Positions 51,237 through 59,136 of a stretch of 64,000 nucleotides of DNA are shown in pieces; positions within the stretch are counted from its first letter, which is position 1, and each line of letters starts with the position of its first letter. The notes under the pieces were generated by a model, which was given only the letters and a program-made list of their open reading frames with translations, was not told the origin of the DNA and made no database searches. This DNA comes from an uncultured Muribaculaceae bacterium (GTDB taxonomy: Bacteria > Bacteroidota > Bacteroidia > Bacteroidales > Muribaculaceae). The DNA is taken from assembly GCA_910578095.1 (NCBI GenBank), contig CAJTOZ010000001.1, positions 62,001-126,000 of the forward strand, given 5' to 3'. The position numbers and the translations under genes are program-made.

Positions 51237-51525
51237 ATCAACAGAGGACATTGAAAACAAAGGCTGCCACACTTTGCAAACCTGTCTGCTGCATCCGGCA
51301 GATTTCGCCATCGGTACTGGTGGCGCACGAAAATGTCAATAACTCGGCATCGGCCCTGCACGTTCTTCGCTCAGTCGTGAGCAATGTCAACGCTTCGCGG
51401 TTGACTTCCACATCAACTCCGCTTCGCTCCATTGATGGATAGCTCACTCCCTCGCTCAGAACGCACATTGCCGAAGCCTCGACCCATCCGGTCACACGAA
51501 AGGAGCGGCCTTTGTTTTCGACCCT
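51237..51525 (+). ncRNA. Retron msr-msd non-coding RNA
   Basis: The repeat a1 (GAAAACAAAGGCTGC, 51253-51267) is complementary to a2 (GCGGCCTTTGTTTTC, 51505-51519) over 15 nt with one G-U pair, as in retrons. After a1 come two stable hairpins, TCTGCTG-catc-CGGCAGA and CGCCATC-ggtact-GGTGGCG, fitting an msr. A long imperfect stem follows, centred on GTCAACGC-ttc-GCGgGTTGAC-type sequence and pairs such as GTGAGC/GCTCAC, fitting an msd. It ends 25 nt before the reverse transcriptase start. Boundaries are approximate and the branching G was not identified. Confidence 0.75.
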
Positions 51526-51543
51526 CACTAAATCAAGTCGCTT

Positions 51544-52674
51544 ATGGACAATCAAAATATTATAGACAATTTCTTGAAAGACTGGAAGATTGACAGTGTT
51601 CAAAACTTCATATATGCTCTGAACATCTGCGGTTGTTATTCCTACTGTTGGGCTTTGACCGGAATTTCCGGAAACTATATTCGACGATTCTTATCAAAGA
51701 ATTCTCGAAGAAAAGCCTACAAATCTTTCAAGATTCCCAAGAAATCCGGTGGTTTCAGATCCATATCTTCTCCTGTCAATGATTTAAAAGACATCCAACG
51801 AGCCATCAACGCTTTGCTATTGTCTATTTTTGAACCGTCACCATATGCAATGGGGTTTTGCCGTAATCGAGGAGTTGATACTAACGCAAAAATCCATATC
51901 GGACAAACTTGCATCTTCAATACCGACTTGGAAAATTTCTTCCCAAGCATCACGAAACAGATGGTTAGAAAAGCTCTGCACAGAGAATTGGGTGATGTAA
52001 TCAGCTCAAACGAAGCAATCAATTATATCTGTAGTCTTTGCACTGTGCCGAATGACGAGGGCATAGAAGTGTTGCCGCAGGGTTCCCCCGCCTCTCCAGT
52101 GCTTTCGAATATTGTATTGAAAGCACTGGACAGGAAGTTGGCTCTCTATGCCGAATTATGGGAATGTCGATATACCCGATATGCAGACGACATCACATTC
52201 AGTCACAACAGTACTGTAAGAAAGTTTTCACAGTTCAAACAACTCCGTATTCGGTCTATTATTGAAGAGTTCGGTTTGAAAATCAACGAGAAGAAAACTA
52301 AGGTCTTGGTTCAAGGTGAACGGCTTGAAGTAACTGGAGTAACCGTCAGTTCAAACAAGGCCAACGTTGCCCGGAAATACATAAAGCAACTCCGGACTCT
52401 GATGCACCTTTGGGATAAATACGGCTATGAACAAGCACAGCATATTTATGTTCGCGACTTCTGCGGCGGCATTGAAAAATCTCTAACCTCAGTCATCAAC
52501 GGCAAAATAAACTACCTCTGCATGATCAAAGGCAAACAAGACTCAACCTATCGCCGCTTCAAATCCCGCTACGAGACAGCCGAAAAAAAGCGGAAAGCTC
52601 TGTCTAAGACTAAAGTTGTATTATATCGCCGGAGCCGGAATTGGAATAAAAAGTCCAGCCCTGCGCATCTTTGA
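51544..52674 (+). CDS. Retron reverse transcriptase
   Basis: The 376 residues show the retron/group II-like RT order: IPKKSGGFRSISSP, FNTDLENFFPSI (RT motif A), VLPQGSPASPVLSN (motif B), YTRYADDITFS (YADD, about 213) and the VTG signature EVTGVTVSSNK near 262 used to bind msr. With the preceding ncRNA it forms a retron, a class known for anti-phage defence. No obvious effector gene follows. The last 17 codons (after LSKTKVVL) lie on a decayed PLD gene read out of frame, so the original C-terminus was probably slightly different. Confidence 0.9.
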   Translation: MDNQNIIDNFLKDWKIDSVQNFIYALNICGCYSYCWALTGISGNYIRRFLSKNSRRKAYKSFKIPKKSGGFRSISSPVNDLKDIQRAINALLLSIFEPSPYAMGFCRNRGVDTNAKIHIGQTCIFNTDLENFFPSITKQMVRKALHRELGDVISSNEAINYICSLCTVPNDEGIEVLPQGSPASPVLSNIVLKALDRKLALYAELWECRYTRYADDITFSHNSTVRKFSQFKQLRIRSIIEEFGLKINEKKTKVLVQGERLEVTGVTVSSNKANVARKYIKQLRTLMHLWDKYGYEQAQHIYVRDFCGGIEKSLTSVINGKINYLCMIKGKQDSTYRRFKSRYETAEKKRKALSKTKVVLYRRSRNWNKKSSPAHL

Positions 52675-52802
52675 ATCCGGCATTTTTTACCGACGACCCT
52701 GCACTTGTAGAATTCGCAATGGAACACTTCGGCCGCATATGGCACGGTTAGCATTGCAAAAAATGCGGTCGCCGCCAATACTGCTCCGACCCAATCAAAT
52801 AA
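52623..52802 (+). pseudogene. Decayed 3' fragment of a PLD-like gene
   Basis: Allowing one frameshift in a run of T (about 52680-52686) and one in-frame TAG (52748-52750), the sequence reads AGAGIGIKSPALRIFESGIF, then TDDPALVEFAMEHFGRIWHG, then HCKKCGRRQYCSDPIK. This matches the C-terminus of the intact PLD protein at 50637 almost residue by residue. The 5' half is gone; the retron lies where it would be. Confidence 0.8.
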
Positions 52803-53457
52803 TGGTATTGCCAGTTAAACTCTGCACATGCGAGTTAATCTTGTCAACCACCTTGCTTATTGATATATCGGTAAGCAACTCGTATATAGGGAACTTCATG
52901 ACAATGAAATGATTCCCTGACATGGTAACATCGTCTATGACATTACTGGAATCAACCATCCATCTGTTTAGATTGTCTTCCATTGCATCCCGCCGCCAAC
53001 GTTTTGCCCATGATGAATTTCTATTTTTTATCTCCATAACAAACAAGACCAGACTGCTGCTTTCTTCAGGCGGACAGAATGTATAAGTATCAAGTCTATT
53101 TGGAGATAAGTTTTGCTGTCTCGCTTTGTAATATCCATCATCTGTCACTTGAATCGCAGATAAGCGAAATTCAGCATCTTTCAATTTCCTCTCACCGAGA
53201 TAATACTCCATAGCCATGGGATAGATATAATCCCACGCCCAATTCCCGTCAGAGAGCTGAGTCTCCCCATAATCTTTGCTGGTACGGGGCGCACGAGAGA
53301 ACAATTTATTGATTTCAATTCTTCCTGCCGGAGATAGATTGAGAACAGACTTAATGTGGAACATTGTCCCCTGCATACGCTTCTGATACTCATATAATAG
53401 CCGTATAGATTTGCGGATGTTTAGGAAAAGTTCCTGAGATGAATTTATATTTTCCAT
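52795..53457 (-). CDS. Hypothetical protein (220 aa) of the KAP cassette
   Basis: I recognise no family. It is helical at the N-terminus; VLFVMEIKNRNSSWAKRWRRDA contains an E-x-K pattern that could be nuclease-like, but upstream Asp placement is not convincing. Its start overlaps the nuclease gene by 13 bp, so it belongs to the KAP-nuclease operon and is the last gene. Its stop overlaps the end of the PLD remnant. Confidence 0.7.
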   Translation of the reverse strand: MENINSSQELFLNIRKSIRLLYEYQKRMQGTMFHIKSVLNLSPAGRIEINKLFSRAPRTSKDYGETQLSDGNWAWDYIYPMAMEYYLGERKLKDAEFRLSAIQVTDDGYYKARQQNLSPNRLDTYTFCPPEESSSLVLFVMEIKNRNSSWAKRWRRDAMEDNLNRWMVDSSNVIDDVTMSGNHFIVMKFPIYELLTDISISKVVDKINSHVQSLTGNTII

Positions 53458-54128
53458 AATTGGGCTAAGGTTTTTTTCGTTGGTAAGATGATTGATTGGT
53501 TATAGTTGTCCATAGTCTCCAATAGTTCCACCACATATTCATTATAACGAGCGAAGGCATCTATGGCAGATTTAAGAATACGGATTTCCTGATTGGTGAT
53601 TTCTGTTCTATAAGCCAGAGACTCGCGTTCTTGTAAAGCCTTGTCTATTTCACGAAGAAGTCGCTGCCATGTTGACTTATAGACGTGGCGAAATTTTTTA
53701 TGCGATGACGCATCGAGCTTCGGATTGCCGCCCAGTGCGATATAAATGAGTTCCCTCCCTTCGGGAAATTCATTTCGGTATGCCTGAGTTTGACTTTCCC
53801 ATTGGTCTGCGTGTTGACCAGAAGAATCTGTTTTCTTGACTTCAACAATGCAATCAAAGTTTTCAAATCGGATAAATACGTCCGGTTCTATATATGTGGT
53901 GTTTGGGACGACCTCTATATTTTGAATCTTATACCACTTTGGCCAGAAATCAATTTGTGTAATCTCTCCTGCGTCTTCCGGCAACCCTCCATTATCAATT
54001 ACTGCATTGCGAAGTAGCTTCCAGAAGAACTGAGCTGGCAAGTATTGAAGCACTCCAATCGTGGCATACGTCTTGAAGTCCTCATTATACTTTCGATCAG
54101 TTTTTATCTTTGAATACGAGTGTATCAT
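53445..54128 (-). CDS. PD-(D/E)XK nuclease-like protein (227 aa) of the KAP cassette
   Basis: The core TTYIEPDVFIRFENFDCIVEVKKTDSSGQH has the Asp and E-x-K of a PD-(D/E)XK nuclease, followed by a Gln-rich helix (DQWESQTQAY) typical of the motif. The C-terminal 100 residues are helical. It lies 5 bp after the KAP NTPase gene, making it the probable effector of that cassette. Confidence 0.8.
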   Translation of the reverse strand: MIHSYSKIKTDRKYNEDFKTYATIGVLQYLPAQFFWKLLRNAVIDNGGLPEDAGEITQIDFWPKWYKIQNIEVVPNTTYIEPDVFIRFENFDCIVEVKKTDSSGQHADQWESQTQAYRNEFPEGRELIYIALGGNPKLDASSHKKFRHVYKSTWQRLLREIDKALQERESLAYRTEITNQEIRILKSAIDAFARYNEYVVELLETMDNYNQSIILPTKKTLAQLWKI

Positions 54129-54133
54129 GAGTC

Positions 54134-57100
54134 TTAAGACTTATCCTTTTTACCTTTTACAATGCCCAGCGCTTTTACAAATTTCATAAACTCCGGATTA
54201 TCCTTATGAGAAGACTCTGCCATTTGCTTTAACTTGTTTTTAAAAGATTCGGGTTTACGATAACGTAATAATAGGCTTTGGTGTTTTTCCAAAATTGATA
54301 ATACCGTAGCGTTAGAAATAATATCACTTGGAATAAATCTCTCGAATTTTTCAACATCATTTAAGCTGTTAGGTGACAATTTTAATACCCAATGGGCGAT
54401 AGCACAAAAGATGGTAGGTTTCATCACGTGACCTACCCGTACAAAGTCTACTATCTCAGCAAGCTCGTTCTCAAGGGGAGCATTGGCAATCTCCAACTGT
54501 TTGAGAATCTTTTCAAGTGAGGGTATCGACATAGTACCTTTACCGTTCTGAAGGTCTGTTTTTATCACCTCAAAAACTGCATCTACTAACGTTTGATAAT
54601 TAGTAGGTTTGAAGGAAAGATACAATAGAACTGCCTGGGAATCATTTTTTAGATTCGAAATCCATTGCTCTTGTGGAATAGCGTTCAAATATTCATTAAT
54701 GAGCTGGCTAATTTTGATTCCAAGCTTATTTTCTGCACCTACTGCCTGTTCTACGACAGAAATGGGAAGATTCAACATTTCATCGTCTGTAAATTCAAGC
54801 TCGTCACTATTCCATCGACTGAGGCGGTTGAATAATTCGGCTGGGGTAAGTTCAAAGTTTGTCAAGATTGAATCAAATTGCATTATGCAATCTTTGATTA
54901 CACATCTGCTTACGCCGTGTGGCCTCTTGGTTAATTCTGCAACTACAGCTTTCCCAAGAGCAAAATTTGAATATGCCTTCTCGTTGATTAACAAATCGCC
55001 ATAGTCAACATAGCTTTCAATTCTATCGGCAACAATACTAATGACATTTGAATCTTGTGAAGTTAAGGACGTATGTAGCTTACCTCTGTTGTTATAACTA
55101 TAATTAATCCCTCGAGACAATGCGATTGTCAACATTTCATAGTACTCATCTTTGCCGGAAGTAGAACTTTCGCTGAGATTGTTAATTATACTGTCTGGTA
55201 AAAGAGTGCCTATATTTGAAATTGGACGCTCAATCTCTTTTAATCGTTGCAATACAATGTATAGGTTTGCAAGATTGTTTGTGTTGGCTGAAATTTTCTC
55301 CCTGAGACTCTTCTTATATTCTTCATAGGAGCTAACATTATGCAGCTCCAGTTCAGTTAAAAGAGGGATTACTTTGAGAGTCTTGAGCCTTTCAATATCA
55401 AGGGTTGCTAAATATTTGTCGAGTTCTTTGTCGTCAATGAAAAGATTCATGGTATGCCAACTAGAACCGGCACGTTCAACTAAACGGACAAATAACTCTG
55501 GACTTATTTCCCACTTCGGAGCGATTGCCCTTGCCAAAATGTCTGTGTCATATTCTCTAAGTAATCTTACGCCCTTAACGTAATTGTCTGCCTCGGGATT
55601 ATTCTCTTCACAATATCTATAACCTTTTACCATGGAACAGGCAAGTCGAATCTTGTAGTTTTTGCTTGCAAGATGTTTCAACAAAATAAATTGATAATCT
55701 TTTACGGCCTCCTGTTCAAGTGCATTGAAGTCCAATTTGCCGAATATACAATTCCAGAATCTGTTTATGGCTGCATTGGGGAGATGACTCATCTCCAGAT
55801 TGTTCAAACAAAGTGTGGCGTTCTCAATATTTGTAATATTAAGAATGGCGTTTTCAATAACGCCCATGAATATCGCTGGGCGATTAACTATATCATTCAA
55901 TTGTTCTGGGTTGTTGTTATCAAGAGCCTGTTGGCAGGTTCTTGTAAACACAACATCCATAGCTTCATTTACTGGAAGCTGGTAATAAAGAGCGGAGAGA
56001 TACTTTGGAATATCCTTATCATTCTCATATAAGAACTTCAAGCTTCCCAAAAATGATGGATTGAGTAACTCTTTTTGAGGATTATTATCAATCAGTTTTT
56101 TACCAAATATGAACAATGCAATGTATTGAGCCGGAATATCGTCAATCGCTGTTTTTGCGATGGAAACGTATTCATTAATGAATGACACAATATCACGTGG
56201 AGTAATAGTTGGTGAAAAGGCATCATAAATTTGAGTTACAGCATCAGGAACAGAATTGTTCTCCCCAAATGCCTCGGTCCATTTTGTACCAAAATAGCTT
56301 TTCCAATCCGACAAGATAAGTGGAGATACTCTAAAAACAACATCAAATGTTTTATTAATGAAATCATCTCCATAGGTACGTTCTCTGCCCTCATCATTTT
56401 CTGATTTGAAGGCATTGATTACATGTGCACGATCAAATGGAACAACCACAGCAATCTTATTAAATTTTTCCTCGGCAAAAAAGGAATGAATGGCAGCCCA
56501 AAATTCTTGAACCTTATGGCATGGAAGTCTATCTAAGTTGTCAAAAACAAGGACAACTCTCTTTACCTCATTTTTCAAACTGTCATCGAGGTTGTGCATC
56601 CATTTCTTGAATTGGCTTGAAGATGGTTCTTTTTCAGCGACAACTTCATAGGTCGTATCTTCGCTGATTTGGCCCTGATATAACATGAACATCTCACCGA
56701 AAAGCGTGCTAAACGAAAAAAGTTGTCCATGCTTTTTCATACTCCATAGGCGTTCTCCGATCAGAGCCGTTGCGACAAGCAGTATAAATATTAATGGGAT
56801 AGCCCATTTCCATACGGAGTTTTCAGGAGCGAGTCCTATGAAATATCCCATTAAAGGGACGAAAATCAAGCTAATTAGTAAAGTTACCAAAGGAGTGCTT
56901 AGAGCAGGCATTTTCTTCGTTCTTGTAGCTTTTTTCTTGGCTAAAAGTTCATCAAGTTTTTCAACCCAAGATTTTCCTAACACCTTATGCTCATTAATCA
57001 AGGAGAAAGTAACCTCCTCTAATATACTTCTTCTCTGTAAGTCAGCAATGTGCCCCCACGCATCGTATATTATGACTGGATATTCTTTACTTGAATCGCA

Positions 57101-57304
57101 TGTCGAACTATTAAGTTCCTTGTCGACAAGTTTTATCAGATTGGATTTGCCTGAACCCCATCCGCCATCTAAACCAATCATACGTGACGCTCCGTCGCGA
57201 ATCTCATCGGCTACGACGCATGAAATCCGTTTATGAGATTGGCCCTTAAATTGGTCTTCTCCGATGGGAGCATTTGAAATGTAACGAGGATTGGTATTTT
57301 CCAT
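54134..57304 (-). CDS. KAP-family P-loop NTPase (1056 aa)
   Basis: This large STAND-like NTPase is anchored at the membrane. Walker A GLDGGWGSGKSNLIK at about 44-58; two transmembrane helices (about 135-185) inserted between Walker A and B, the hallmark of KAP proteins; Walker B VVLVFDNLDRLP near 250; then a long helical region to 1056 that may sense a trigger. KAP NTPases with linked nucleases occur in prokaryotic defence loci. First gene of a three-gene operon. A -7 box TAACTTTG lies about 45 bp upstream on the minus strand. Confidence 0.88.
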   Translation of the reverse strand: MENTNPRYISNAPIGEDQFKGQSHKRISCVVADEIRDGASRMIGLDGGWGSGKSNLIKLVDKELNSSTCDSSKEYPVIIYDAWGHIADLQRRSILEEVTFSLINEHKVLGKSWVEKLDELLAKKKATRTKKMPALSTPLVTLLISLIFVPLMGYFIGLAPENSVWKWAIPLIFILLVATALIGERLWSMKKHGQLFSFSTLFGEMFMLYQGQISEDTTYEVVAEKEPSSSQFKKWMHNLDDSLKNEVKRVVLVFDNLDRLPCHKVQEFWAAIHSFFAEEKFNKIAVVVPFDRAHVINAFKSENDEGRERTYGDDFINKTFDVVFRVSPLILSDWKSYFGTKWTEAFGENNSVPDAVTQIYDAFSPTITPRDIVSFINEYVSIAKTAIDDIPAQYIALFIFGKKLIDNNPQKELLNPSFLGSLKFLYENDKDIPKYLSALYYQLPVNEAMDVVFTRTCQQALDNNNPEQLNDIVNRPAIFMGVIENAILNITNIENATLCLNNLEMSHLPNAAINRFWNCIFGKLDFNALEQEAVKDYQFILLKHLASKNYKIRLACSMVKGYRYCEENNPEADNYVKGVRLLREYDTDILARAIAPKWEISPELFVRLVERAGSSWHTMNLFIDDKELDKYLATLDIERLKTLKVIPLLTELELHNVSSYEEYKKSLREKISANTNNLANLYIVLQRLKEIERPISNIGTLLPDSIINNLSESSTSGKDEYYEMLTIALSRGINYSYNNRGKLHTSLTSQDSNVISIVADRIESYVDYGDLLINEKAYSNFALGKAVVAELTKRPHGVSRCVIKDCIMQFDSILTNFELTPAELFNRLSRWNSDELEFTDDEMLNLPISVVEQAVGAENKLGIKISQLINEYLNAIPQEQWISNLKNDSQAVLLYLSFKPTNYQTLVDAVFEVIKTDLQNGKGTMSIPSLEKILKQLEIANAPLENELAEIVDFVRVGHVMKPTIFCAIAHWVLKLSPNSLNDVEKFERFIPSDIISNATVLSILEKHQSLLLRYRKPESFKNKLKQMAESSHKDNPEFMKFVKALGIVKGKKDKS

Positions 57305-57434
57305 GACTTTATAAAATCAGTATTGTATAGGCAAGTCATTTCGCCCGATTGCAAAGTTAACAAAATCATCTCATATAATTATGATAGTTCCAAAAAATTC
57401 AGTAATTTTGCGTTTGATTCAATAATGAGACATC

Positions 57435-57677
57435 ATGGCAAACGACTTAAACAGGCTGAAAGTGGTTTTGGCCGAACATAAGAAAACGAATAAATGGCTC
57501 GCGGAGCAATTGGATAAGGACCCGGCAACAGTCTCGAAATGGTGTACCAATGCCGCACAACCCGGGTTGGAGACTCTAAGGCGGATTGCAGAGCTATTGG
57601 ACATTGACATTCGGACTCTTATAAATCCGTCAAAGGTAGAAGAACCTGAAATAGTTTATATGCGGATGACCAAATAA
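57435..57677 (+). CDS. XRE-type HTH regulator (80 aa)
   Basis: A compact Cro/C1-type HTH: NKWLAEQLDKDPATVSKWCTNAAQPGLETLRRIAELLDID is the five-helix domain. It is divergent from the KAP operon and directly upstream of the methyltransferase-like remnant. Such regulators often act as controllers for restriction-modification or defence genes. A -7 box TAATTTTG is visible about 57403-57410. Confidence 0.85.
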   Translation: MANDLNRLKVVLAEHKKTNKWLAEQLDKDPATVSKWCTNAAQPGLETLRRIAELLDIDIRTLINPSKVEEPEIVYMRMTK

Positions 57678-57688
57678 TAGTAGAAACG

Positions 57689-57880
57689 ATGGCTAACGAA
57701 GTAGATATTTCTGAACGCTGGTTGCTTGATGTATGCCCCAAGGCTGTTCAAGCTCTCCTTGTCGACCACACGACAGGGCAGAATATCTATTGGGCAACCG
57801 AAAGTTACGCTGAGCGAGGTCGTGGTTTCCAATTCTTTGACCCTATTACCATTGAGAAAATAAAAGGCGATGAAAAATGA
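57689..57880 (+). pseudogene. Remnant resembling the N-terminus of a Bacteroidota DNA methyltransferase
   Basis: The 63 residues include VQALLVDHTTGQNIYWATES and a QFFDPITIEKI segment, like the beginning of large restriction-type DNA methyltransferases of this phylum (pattern LL-D-TTG-NI-WAT). The catalytic part is missing and the putative attR follows 92 bp later, so the gene was probably truncated. It could also be a small functional protein. Family call from memory. Confidence 0.45.
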
Positions 57881-57971
57881 TGAAGTCTTCGGGTGTGCGA
57901 GGAGTGTCCATTTCGGAGATTTGGAAAATCATCATTCTGAATATCACCTACTTAACTGCAATAACGTAGTA

Positions 57972-57984
57972 CAAGTGGGACCAC
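57972..57984 (+). other. Putative attR: copy of the tRNA 3' end
   Basis: CAAGTGGGACCAC, identical and in the same orientation as the tRNA end at 34924-34936. A strong hairpin terminator follows (58007-58041), as expected for the displaced downstream flank of a tRNA. Confidence 0.6.
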
Positions 57985-58006
57985 AACATACGAAAGCAAC
58001 TCGTGG

Positions 58007-58041
58007 AAGAATCCTGAAAATCAATGATTTTCGGGATTCTT
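58007..58041 (+). terminator. Hairpin terminator after attR
   Basis: AAGAATCCTGAAAATCA pairs with TGATTTTCGGGATTCTT (one wobble) with a single-base loop remainder; a T-rich stretch follows. Confidence 0.75.
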
Positions 58042-58116
58042 TGCTTTTGTGGCAGAACGCAGAATCCGGAAGAATACGGAGTTTCGCGTTGGACTGTTCT
58101 TATCCGAATATAACCT

Positions 58117-58572
58117 TTATTTTATGAACGCAATTAGCAAAGAGACAAGAGAAATAATCAATGCTAATATAGTCACCCACATTGTTCTTGCCCCTATTTT
58201 TCTTGCTTCGTCAGCAGCAGTCAGTGATGCGCAAATTTGATGAAAAGTATTCGCTTTATATGCTTCTATGGCGTAGGGAGTAAGGGTGATGTTTTCAGAA
58301 TTTTCTACTACAAGCCCCATCATACACATTTCGGCAAATGCAGCGTTCGCAACTGCTTTGTCATTTTTCGACGTAGATATTATCCCATTGGAAATTAACA
58401 TTTTTCTGATGTTGTACTTCCCAGGATAATAATCTACTTGTTTTCCAATAGCAAAAAAATCAAGTATCGCACAAATCATGCGGTATTTGATAAGATTATA
58501 TTTTTCCAAATCCCTACCTTTGATCGTGGTGAGATTTAGAAGTGGGGTTGTTGATTCGTTGGGAAAAAGCAT
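58117..58572 (-). CDS. Hypothetical protein with C-terminal TM helix (151 aa)
   Basis: The first 120 residues look like a small helical winged-helix-type domain (ICAILDFFAIGKQVDYYPGK, AAFAEMCMMGLVVENSENIT). One transmembrane helix ends the protein (MWVTILALIISLVSLLIAFI). The minus-strand -7 box TAATTTTG lies about 20 bp upstream. No family recognised; a membrane-tethered regulator is conceivable. Confidence 0.65.
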   Translation of the reverse strand: MLFPNESTTPLLNLTTIKGRDLEKYNLIKYRMICAILDFFAIGKQVDYYPGKYNIRKMLISNGIISTSKNDKAVANAAFAEMCMMGLVVENSENITLTPYAIEAYKANTFHQICASLTAADEARKIGARTMWVTILALIISLVSLLIAFIK

Positions 58573-58650
58573 AGTTCGTATTTATTGCAAAATTAGTGAA
58601 TATCTTTGAGATTTGCGCTATAATGCATTTCCTATATATGGCGTTCGGTA

Positions 58651-58681
58651 TTGGTATATTCGTTGATATGTAGTAAATTTG
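58651..58681 (+). promoter_or_regulatory. Promoter of the 62-aa membrane protein
   Basis: TTGG, 19 bp, TAAATTTG; 23 bp before the ATG at 58705. Confidence 0.65.
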
Positions 58682-58704
58682 CACAAACTAAATCTCTTTA
58701 TAAT

Positions 58705-58893
58705 ATGGGTGTTGCTTTGTTTTGGTTGTATTTCGTGTTGGTTGGAGCAATCCAATCATTGTTTTTGTTGATGATAATTTTCAGGAGGCGTGACGGAGTG
58801 TTTATTCATTCTACTTTCACCAGGGCAATAGGGTGCATCTTGTCTGCTCTCGCCATTATACCACTCTTTATTACTTTTGCAATTATCATATAA
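58705..58893 (+). CDS. Small two-helix membrane protein (62 aa)
   Basis: MGVALFWLYFVLVGAIQSLF begins the first helix; after a basic loop (FRRRDG) a second helix ends in IPLFITFAIII. The start at 58705 is set by the promoter at 58651-58681, which excludes the upstream in-frame ATG. Function unknown. Confidence 0.6.
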   Translation: MGVALFWLYFVLVGAIQSLFLLMIIFRRRDGVFIHSTFTRAIGCILSALAIIPLFITFAIII

Positions 58894-58896
58894 AAT

Positions 58897-59037
58897 TTAC
58901 TCGCCGTTCACCATATCAAATATACTTAGTAACGCGTTCTTGATAGCAGGAGTAGAACCTATCTGGGCAGGCTTCACCTCCTGAGGATGTGCTCTTTTTC
59001 GAGAGAAAGGCCCTCTGCAAATTTTGATTTTATCCAT
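58897..59037 (-). CDS. Possible small ORF (46 aa)
   Basis: MDKIKICRGPFSRKRAHPQE at its start and IKNALLSIFDMVNGE at its end. It is basic and shares no motif I know. The only argument for it is an intact frame filling an otherwise empty 240-bp gap; no promoter was seen. Confidence 0.25.
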   Translation of the reverse strand: MDKIKICRGPFSRKRAHPQEVKPAQIGSTPAIKNALLSIFDMVNGE

Positions 59038-59136
59038 GCCTCACACTTCAAAAAAAAACAACAAGTCCTTACGGCATTTCCCATCTCCGTGTCTTGAATG
59101 GCAAACCCGAAAAAATTACGATAAAATAATCTCGCC

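Noticed and set aside
34862..57984. An integrase or recombinase for the island
   Set aside because: I looked for tyrosine or serine recombinase motifs in all genes of the island and found none; the mobile origin rests only on the repeats and context.
57870..58127. An 85-aa plus-strand ORF
   Set aside because: It runs through the attR repeat and the terminator hairpin, so it is unlikely to be a real gene.
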